DNA from: JAKPAM01 sp047601745
GTDB taxonomy: Bacteria; Pseudomonadota; Gammaproteobacteria; Burkholderiales; Burkholderiaceae_E
NCBI GenBank assembly: GCA_047601745.1
Contig: JASGIS010000001.1
Coordinates: 186,001 to 250,000, forward strand
Direction: 5' to 3'
DNA length: 64,000 nucleotides
Shown here: positions 58,737-64,000 of the stretch, piece by piece
Layout: the number at the start of each line of letters is the position of its first letter
Numbering within the stretch: position 1 is the first letter of the stretch
The notes under the pieces: model-generated
The model's database searches: none
Seen by the model: only the letters and a program-made list of their open reading frames with translations
Told to the model about the DNA's origin: nothing
Program-made: the position numbers and the translations under genes

Positions 58737-60746
58737 ATGACCATCCCTCACATCCCCCAAATCCGCCTGTACCGCGACTGGCTGCGCGATCGACGCGGCC
58801 GGACCTTCGACAGTTACGGCGCGCTGTGGCGATGGTCGGTCAGCGACCTCGACGGCTTCTGGCAGAGCATCTGGGACTACGCGGAGATCCGGTCGCCGAC
58901 CCCGCACACGGCCGTGCTGGCCGAACGCCGGATGCCCGGCGCGCGCTGGTTCCCCGGCGCCCAGGTCAACTACGCGCGTGAAGTCTTCAAACACGTCGAT
59001 CGCGGACACGCGGCCGGCGTGCCCGCGATCGTCAGCGACGACGAGCTCGGCCACGCGCGCGAACTGTCGTGGCCCGAACTGCGGCGCCAGGTCGCCAGCG
59101 TCGCGCTCACGCTCGCGTCGCTCGGCGTGCGGCGCGGCGATCGGGTCGCGGCCTATCTGCCCAACATCCCGGAAGCCATGGTCGCGTTCCTGGCCTGTTC
59201 GAGCATCGGGGCGGTCTGGAGCGTCTGCGCGCCCGACATGGGCACGACCGCGGTGGTCGACCGCTTCCGGCAGATCGAACCCAAGGTGCTGATCGCGGTC
59301 GACGGCGTGTACTACGGGCACAAGCCGATCGATCGAAGCGGCGTGATCCGCGAGCTGCGCGCGCAGTTGCCCACGGTCGAGAAGCTGCTGCTGCTCAGGA
59401 CGGCCCATGCTGCCGAAATCCCCGCGCACGACATCGAGTGGTCGGCGGCGATCGCGCAGGACGATGACCGGACCGCCGCGTTCGAGCCCGAATGGCTGCC
59501 GTTCGACCACCCGATCTGGATCGTCTATTCGAGCGGCACGACCGGCCTGCCGAAGGCCATCGTCCACGGCCAGGGCGGGATCCTGCTGGCGGCGGCCGTC
59601 TCGCAGATCCATTACGACATCGGTGCCAGCCATGCGCCCAACAGCCTCGGCGAGCGCTTCCACTGGTACAGCTCGACCGGCTGGGTGATGTGGAACGCGC
59701 AGCTCGCGGGCCTGCCTTGCGGCACCACCTGCGTGATCTACGATGGCCACCCCGCGCACAGCAAGGAGCAGCCCGACTGGTCCGAGCTGTGGCGCTTCGT
59801 CGCCCGCCACCGCGTCACCTACTTCGGAGCCGGTGCCGCTTATTTCACCCACTGCATGAAGGCCGGCGTGCGCGCCAGCGAGTGCGGTCCGCTGTCGCAG
59901 GTACGCGTGCTCGGCAGCACCGGCTCGCCGCTGGCCGAAGAAGTCCAACGCTGGGGAAGCGCGCAGTTGCGCGAAGCCGGTTCGCCCGACGTCTGGTGGA
60001 ACAACATCTCGGGCGGTACGGATTTCTGCGGCGCGTTCGTCGGCGGCAACCGCGAGCTGCCCGAGGTGCCCGGCCAGATGCAGTGCCGTTTCCTCGGCGC
60101 GGCCGTGTACGCGTGGAACGAACGAGGCGAAGCCGTGACCGGCGAAGTCGGCGAACTGGTGTGCACCGAGCCCATCCCATCGATGCCCCTGTACTTCTGG
60201 AACGACCCCGGCGACGTGCGCTATATGTCGAGCTACTTCGACACTTACCCCGGAGTGTGGCGACACGGCGACTGGCTCGAGGTCCGCCGGGACGGCGGCT
60301 GCGTGATCTACGGCCGCAGCGACGCGACCATCAATCGCCAGGGCCTGCGCATGGGCACCAGCGAGATCTACAGCGCGGTGGAATCGCTGCCCGAGGTGCT
60401 CGACTCGATGGTCGTCGATCTCGAATACCTGGGCCGCGACAGCTACATGCCGCTGTTCGTCGTGCTGCGCTCCGGCGTAACGCTGGACGAGGCGATGAAG
60501 AAGAAGCTCGACGACGCCATCCGTGCGAGCCTCTCGCCGCGCTTCCTGCCGGACGAGATCTTCGAAGTGCCCGGCATCCCGCGTACGCTGTCGGGCAAGA
60601 AACAGGAACTGCCGATCAAGAAGCTGCTGCTCGGTCAGCCGATCGATAAGGTGATCAACAAGGAAACGATGGCCAACCCCGATACTCTGGAATGGTACGT
60701 GGCGCTGGCGCGGCGGCGCGGCGAGCTATCGAAAGCCGGAACATGA
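58737..60746 (+). CDS. Acetoacetate-CoA ligase
   Basis: A 669-residue ANL enzyme of the acetoacetyl-CoA synthetase family. The N-terminus (LWRWSVSDLDGFWQSIWDYA) and ARWFPGAQVNYARE are family-specific. IVYSSGTTGLPKAIVH is the P-loop, STGWVMWN and NNISGGTDFCG follow, and SGKKQELPIKKLL carries the C-terminal Lys region. It activates acetoacetate with ATP. It is divergent from the aldehyde dehydrogenase gene. Confidence 0.93.
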   Translation: MTIPHIPQIRLYRDWLRDRRGRTFDSYGALWRWSVSDLDGFWQSIWDYAEIRSPTPHTAVLAERRMPGARWFPGAQVNYAREVFKHVDRGHAAGVPAIVSDDELGHARELSWPELRRQVASVALTLASLGVRRGDRVAAYLPNIPEAMVAFLACSSIGAVWSVCAPDMGTTAVVDRFRQIEPKVLIAVDGVYYGHKPIDRSGVIRELRAQLPTVEKLLLLRTAHAAEIPAHDIEWSAAIAQDDDRTAAFEPEWLPFDHPIWIVYSSGTTGLPKAIVHGQGGILLAAAVSQIHYDIGASHAPNSLGERFHWYSSTGWVMWNAQLAGLPCGTTCVIYDGHPAHSKEQPDWSELWRFVARHRVTYFGAGAAYFTHCMKAGVRASECGPLSQVRVLGSTGSPLAEEVQRWGSAQLREAGSPDVWWNNISGGTDFCGAFVGGNRELPEVPGQMQCRFLGAAVYAWNERGEAVTGEVGELVCTEPIPSMPLYFWNDPGDVRYMSSYFDTYPGVWRHGDWLEVRRDGGCVIYGRSDATINRQGLRMGTSEIYSAVESLPEVLDSMVVDLEYLGRDSYMPLFVVLRSGVTLDEAMKKKLDDAIRASLSPRFLPDEIFEVPGIPRTLSGKKQELPIKKLLLGQPIDKVINKETMANPDTLEWYVALARRRGELSKAGT

Positions 60747-61354
60747 GCGCGGCCGCGATCGATCGCTGGGATCCTGCTTCGCCCGGTGATGCCGCGGCAT
60801 GGTTCGCGAACGTCGCCGCGCCGTGGTGGATCGCCGGGGGCTGGGCCATCGACATTTTCCTGGACCGCGAGACGCGGCCGCACGAGGACCTGGACGTCAG
60901 CGTGCTTCGCCCGGATGTCGGCCAGCTCATCGGCTCGATTCCGGATTTCGAGGTCTTCGAAGCCAAGAACGGTGAATTGTCGTACTTATCGGATACGTCG
61001 CCGCGCCGCGACGTCAACTCCCTGTGGTGCCGGGTTCGTGGAACGCAGCGGTGGAAACTCGAGATCATGCTCGATGAATGTCGAGACGGGTTATGGGTCT
61101 ATCGAAGAGATCCCGAGATCCGCCGGGATCTGGCGAGCGTGATCCGTAAAAGCCGTCTCGGCATTCCCTATCTGGCCCCCGAAGTCCAGTTGCTCTACAA
61201 GGCCAAACACGCGCGTGCGCGGGACCAGCAGGACTTCGAAGCGGTCGCGCCGCAGCTCGCCGAAGACGCCCGCAACTGGCTTCGGCAATGTCTGCAGCGC
61301 ACGTTGCCGTCGCATCCGTGGATCGGCATGCTCGAGCGTCATCGCCCGATCTGA
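60743..61354 (+). CDS. Nucleotidyltransferase-fold protein (aminoglycoside/lincosamide type)
   Basis: A 203-residue protein. WWIAGGWAIDIFLDRETRPH and EDLDVSVLR carry the GG-W and DxD of LinB/ANT(2'')-like nucleotidyltransferases, and LAPEVQLLYKAKHARARDQQ gives the downstream helix. It could adenylylate a small molecule. A resistance function is not established. The start overlaps the ligase stop as ATGA. Confidence 0.82.
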   Translation: MSAAAIDRWDPASPGDAAAWFANVAAPWWIAGGWAIDIFLDRETRPHEDLDVSVLRPDVGQLIGSIPDFEVFEAKNGELSYLSDTSPRRDVNSLWCRVRGTQRWKLEIMLDECRDGLWVYRRDPEIRRDLASVIRKSRLGIPYLAPEVQLLYKAKHARARDQQDFEAVAPQLAEDARNWLRQCLQRTLPSHPWIGMLERHRPI

Positions 61355-61566
61355 CCGCGCGATGCATCGAAAGCCAGACCCGAACACCGGCGTACGGCCG
61401 CTCTTCTCCTTGCGCGTCGACCGCCGCCGAAGTCCGCACTCGACCGACTCGAGAACATGCTCGTGCGAGCAGCAAGTCTTTCGAGCTCGCCGGCCGAATG
61501 CGGAGCCTGGATCGATGAAGTCCGTCGCCTGGCCAAACGAACGACCTGCCTCTACGGGAGCCGCAC

Positions 61567-61995
61567 ATGACAAAGATCGATGCGTTCTTTGCTCGCTACG
61601 AAGAAGGTGCGAATACCTTCGACCCGGACCTGATGACCTCGCTATACACGGCCGAGTTCATGGCGGGCGATCCTCATGGCGTATCGTGCGGCCGCAATGA
61701 TCAGGCGCTTCGCGACGTCTTCATCCAGCGGAAAGCGTTCTTCCTACAGATCGGATTCAAGCATGCCAGGGTCCTCGACATGGAAACGACGCCTCTCGAC
61801 GATAAGTACACGATGGCCAAGGTTCATTGGCACATGACGTTCGAGAAACAGCCCGGCCGTCCGCTCGACTTCAAGTTCTTCATCACGTACTTCCTCTACG
61901 ATCCGGGCGATGGGCCAAAGGCCGCGTTCTGGATCTCGCATGATGACGAACGGCAAGTCATGCAGGAAGCCGGTCTCATCCCCGGTCGGATCTGA
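61567..61995 (+). CDS. SnoaL/NTF2-like small protein
   Basis: A 142-residue protein with an NTF2-like layout: FFARYEEGANTFDPDLMTSL, TAEFMAGDPHGVSCGRND and long C-terminal strands. No catalytic residues are recognisable. A 212-bp gap without genes precedes it, and no operon partner is evident. Confidence 0.72.
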   Translation: MTKIDAFFARYEEGANTFDPDLMTSLYTAEFMAGDPHGVSCGRNDQALRDVFIQRKAFFLQIGFKHARVLDMETTPLDDKYTMAKVHWHMTFEKQPGRPLDFKFFITYFLYDPGDGPKAAFWISHDDERQVMQEAGLIPGRI

Positions 61996-62119
61996 CCATG
62001 CATTCGAGTCCTATTAGCTTCGTTGCGACGCTCGAATGCGAAGATCTTCTTTTACCGGCCTACATGTTCGTCATCCAGTCGGTGATCGCGCCGTGGCGAC
62101 GCCAAGTAAGATCGTGAAA

Positions 62120-62680
62120 ATGAAGATCCGGCTCATCGGTCCCGGCGGCGCGGGAAAGAGCACCGTAGGAGCTCTATTGTCCGAACTGCTCGTCACGAGA
62201 TGCATCGATCTCGACGCCAGCTTCGTGTCCCGATTCGGCGATGTGGGGCGCCATATCGAGGAATTCGGCTACCGGTCCTATGCTTCGCGGAATGTCGAGA
62301 TCTATCTCCGGCACGATACCGAGACCGACGACGAGGAGCCCATCATCGTCCTGTCATCGGGCTTCATGACCTACGCGGCCGACATACATCCGGCGTACGA
62401 TCGATGCCGAGCCGATATCGTCGGCGGCGCCGCCTCATTCGTCCTGCTTCCGTCCGTCGACCTGGAGACTTGTGTTCGCGAAACGGTCCGTCGGCAAATG
62501 GCAAGGCCGTTCGCGCGAAGCGCCGACCGCGAAGAGGCAGTGATCAGGCAGAGATTCGACCTTTATCAGCGTCTTCCGGTTACGATGATCGAAACGATGC
62601 GCCCGCCGATGGAAGTCGCACGGGACGTCTGTTCGCGAATTCGTAGGCTTCATGCCTCGCAGAAACATCATCGAACCTAG
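62120..62680 (+). CDS. Shikimate-kinase-like P-loop kinase
   Basis: A 186-residue small-molecule kinase-like protein with Walker A GPGGAGKST at residues 7-15, the ID(L)DASF substrate-site region and an RQMARPFARS lid. These match the shikimate/gluconate kinase fold, but active-site details differ from AroK. GTG at 62114 is an alternative start. Confidence 0.8.
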   Translation: MKIRLIGPGGAGKSTVGALLSELLVTRCIDLDASFVSRFGDVGRHIEEFGYRSYASRNVEIYLRHDTETDDEEPIIVLSSGFMTYAADIHPAYDRCRADIVGGAASFVLLPSVDLETCVRETVRRQMARPFARSADREEAVIRQRFDLYQRLPVTMIETMRPPMEVARDVCSRIRRLHASQKHHRT

Positions 62681-62691
62681 ACCGATCAACC

Positions 62692-63018
62692 ATGTTCTCG
62701 TCGACTTTCATCTTCGCCAAGCGCCAGTTCGATGACGAGTTCCATCGCCTGGATGCGGCAATCGCCGAAGCCGCGCGATCGATCCCCGGCTACGTCGGCG
62801 AGGAGTCCTGGGAGAACAGCCAGACCGGGCTGATATCGAACGTCTACTACTGGGAATCGATGGAAGCGTTGCAGGCGCTAATGACGCATCCCAAACACCT
62901 GGAAGCGAAGTCCAGACAGGCGCAGTGGCTCGACGGATATCGAGTGGTCATCGCCCAGGTCATTCGAACGTACGGCGATGCCGGGCTGGAGGGCCTGCCG
63001 CCGGTCAATGCATGCTGA
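62692..63018 (+). CDS. ABM-domain protein
   Basis: A 108-residue antibiotic biosynthesis monooxygenase-fold protein (FSSTFIFAKRQFDDEFHRLD, SIPGYVGEESWEN, YYWESMEALQALMTHPKHLE). It probably forms a dimeric barrel. It lies 11 bp after the kinase-like gene, and the two may be co-transcribed. Confidence 0.78.
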   Translation: MFSSTFIFAKRQFDDEFHRLDAAIAEAARSIPGYVGEESWENSQTGLISNVYYWESMEALQALMTHPKHLEAKSRQAQWLDGYRVVIAQVIRTYGDAGLEGLPPVNAC

Positions 63019-63029
63019 GGAGCCCCCCG

Positions 63030-63278
63030 ATGCTCGAACTACGCCCGAACTGCGAGTGCTGCGACAAGGACCTTCCCCCCGACGCGCCCGACGCTCGCAT
63101 CTGCTCGTTCGAATGCACGTTCTGCGCGAGCTGCGCGGACACCCGTTTGGGCGGCGCCTGCCCCAACTGCGGCGGCGAACTGGTCGGTCGGCCGAGACGG
63201 CCTGCCGCGAAACTGGCGAAGTTCCCGGCGTCGTCCCGACGTGTCGTCAACCGCCAGGGTTGCGGCCGGAGCGCCTGA
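63030..63278 (+). CDS. DUF1272 zinc-ribbon-like protein
   Basis: An 82-residue protein with ELRPNCECCDKDLPPDAPDA, CSFECTFCASCAD and CPNCGGEL, giving the cysteine-rich DUF1272 pattern that probably binds zinc. GAGGAG selects 63030 over an upstream ATG that overlaps the previous gene. Function unknown. Confidence 0.88.
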   Translation: MLELRPNCECCDKDLPPDAPDARICSFECTFCASCADTRLGGACPNCGGELVGRPRRPAAKLAKFPASSRRVVNRQGCGRSA

Positions 63279-63548
63279 CCGGACGTCGGCCGCAGCCGGC
63301 CTGATATCGGACGGCGCGTCGTCGTCCTGGCCTCGTCCGCCGTCCGCCGTATGCCACGTCGCCCGGCTCGGCGAGCCGCTTCGCGCCGCCGATCGGCAGG
63401 CGTCTCCCTTCGATCCCATCCACCTGAAGTCGTTCGCCGAACCTCCGATATAGGTCACACTGAAGGATTCTGCATGGCCAGACGATGAGCCCGGACGAGC
63501 CCATGGACTCGTGAGACGGGTGGTATCGGAATGGAGGTCCGATTGACG

Positions 63549-64000
63549 ATGATTCGCTTCGCGCTGTTCCCGGGCATTCCGGCTCGCCTTTGTTTCGCGG
63601 CGCTGCTCGCGCTCGCCGGCAACAGCGCCCTCTCCCAGATCGTCGAACCGCTGGCGGCGCTGCCCGAGCGGCCGGCGCTCGATCCGGCCGCGGTGGCCCT
63701 GGGCGCCAGGCTGTTCGCCGATCGGCGCTTCGGGCGGGACGACAGCCTCGCCTGCGCGAGCTGCCACGACCTGGCCCGGGGCGGCGCCGACTCGCGGCCC
63801 GGCAGCGAGGTGTTCTCCGCGGCCGTCGGCACCGCCAGGCACATCTTCAACACGCCCACCGTCTACAACGCGGCCCTGAACTATCGCCAGCAGTGGACCG
63901 GCGGTGCGCGCTCGCTCGAGGACCTGGTCGACAAGGTGGTCAACAGCCCGCTGGTGTTCGATTCGAACTGGCAGGCGACGCTGACCAAGCTGGCCGCCGA
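63549..64000 (+). CDS. Di-haem cytochrome c peroxidase family protein, N-terminal part
   Basis: The window holds the first 150 codons. A signal peptide (RLCFAALLALAGNSALSQ) is followed by ALGARLFADRRFGRDDSLAC and the first haem motif CASCH, then FNTPTVYNAALNYRQQWTGG. This is the CcpA/MauG-like family of periplasmic peroxidases. An in-frame ATG at 63531 is an alternative start. The gene runs off the right edge. Confidence 0.88.
   Translation, partial: MIRFALFPGIPARLCFAALLALAGNSALSQIVEPLAALPERPALDPAAVALGARLFADRRFGRDDSLACASCHDLARGGADSRPGSEVFSAAVGTARHIFNTPTVYNAALNYRQQWTGGARSLEDLVDKVVNSPLVFDSNWQATLTKLAA

Overview
The window is high-GC bacterial chromosome, most consistent with a betaproteobacterium of the Burkholderiales. 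The grounds are a Bug/TctC-type solute receptor, LysR- and MalT-type regulators, acyl-CoA ligase/acyl-CoA dehydrogenase catabolic operons, and a PQQ alcohol-oxidation island of the kind common in that order. No rRNA, tRNA or CRISPR array was seen.

Layout. 1-4.7 kb is a leftward catabolic operon (branched-chain-type binding protein, SDR, enoyl-CoA hydratase, CoA ligase, acyl-CoA dehydrogenase cut by the window edge), preceded by a large MalT-like LuxR regulator. 8-10.6 kb holds a second fatty-acyl-CoA ligase and an SDR. 10.7-15.7 kb is a LysR regulator divergent from an aromatic-type operon (flavin hydroxylase, VOC protein, alpha/beta hydrolase, Bug receptor) with ATGA overlaps. 16.7-20 kb is a fluoride (crcB-type) riboswitch in front of two overlapping MutS-family ATPase genes. 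19.9-25.5 kb is an exported methionine-sulfoxide repair operon (msrB, a DipZ-like thiol relay with a methionine-rich linker, msrA) and an OmpR/EnvZ-type two-component pair.

25.8-40.6 kb is a lower-GC block of about 17 gene cassettes separated by attC-type sites, with no integron integrase in the window (a CALIN-type array). The cassettes carry a GNAT, a DUF4062-TIR protein, an epimerase, VOC, HAD, N-formylglutamate amidohydrolase, a Tdi1-type immunity protein and several unknowns. One attC is split by an intact IS3-family element with a 3-bp duplication. Another is split by an IS1111-type element with a frameshifted transposase, whose noncoding end contains short matches to both flanks of its own target, as expected of a bridge/seek RNA. 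The right border is next to a truncated Phd-type antitoxin gene.

41.6-58.5 kb is an alcohol-oxidation island: SoxYZ-like carrier, MBL-fold quinoprotein-relay protein, several c-type cytochromes, an FccAB-like pair, pqqABCDE, an S33 peptidase, a Ca-type PQQ alcohol dehydrogenase, a secreted pentapeptide protein, cytochrome b561, an AcoR-like sigma-54 activator and an aldehyde dehydrogenase. Matching 17-bp inverted repeats plus -24/-12 promoters lie before the alcohol dehydrogenase, a c-550 cytochrome and the aldehyde dehydrogenase, which suggests one regulon. The remainder to 64 kb has acetoacetyl-CoA synthetase, small accessory genes and the start of a di-haem cytochrome c peroxidase.
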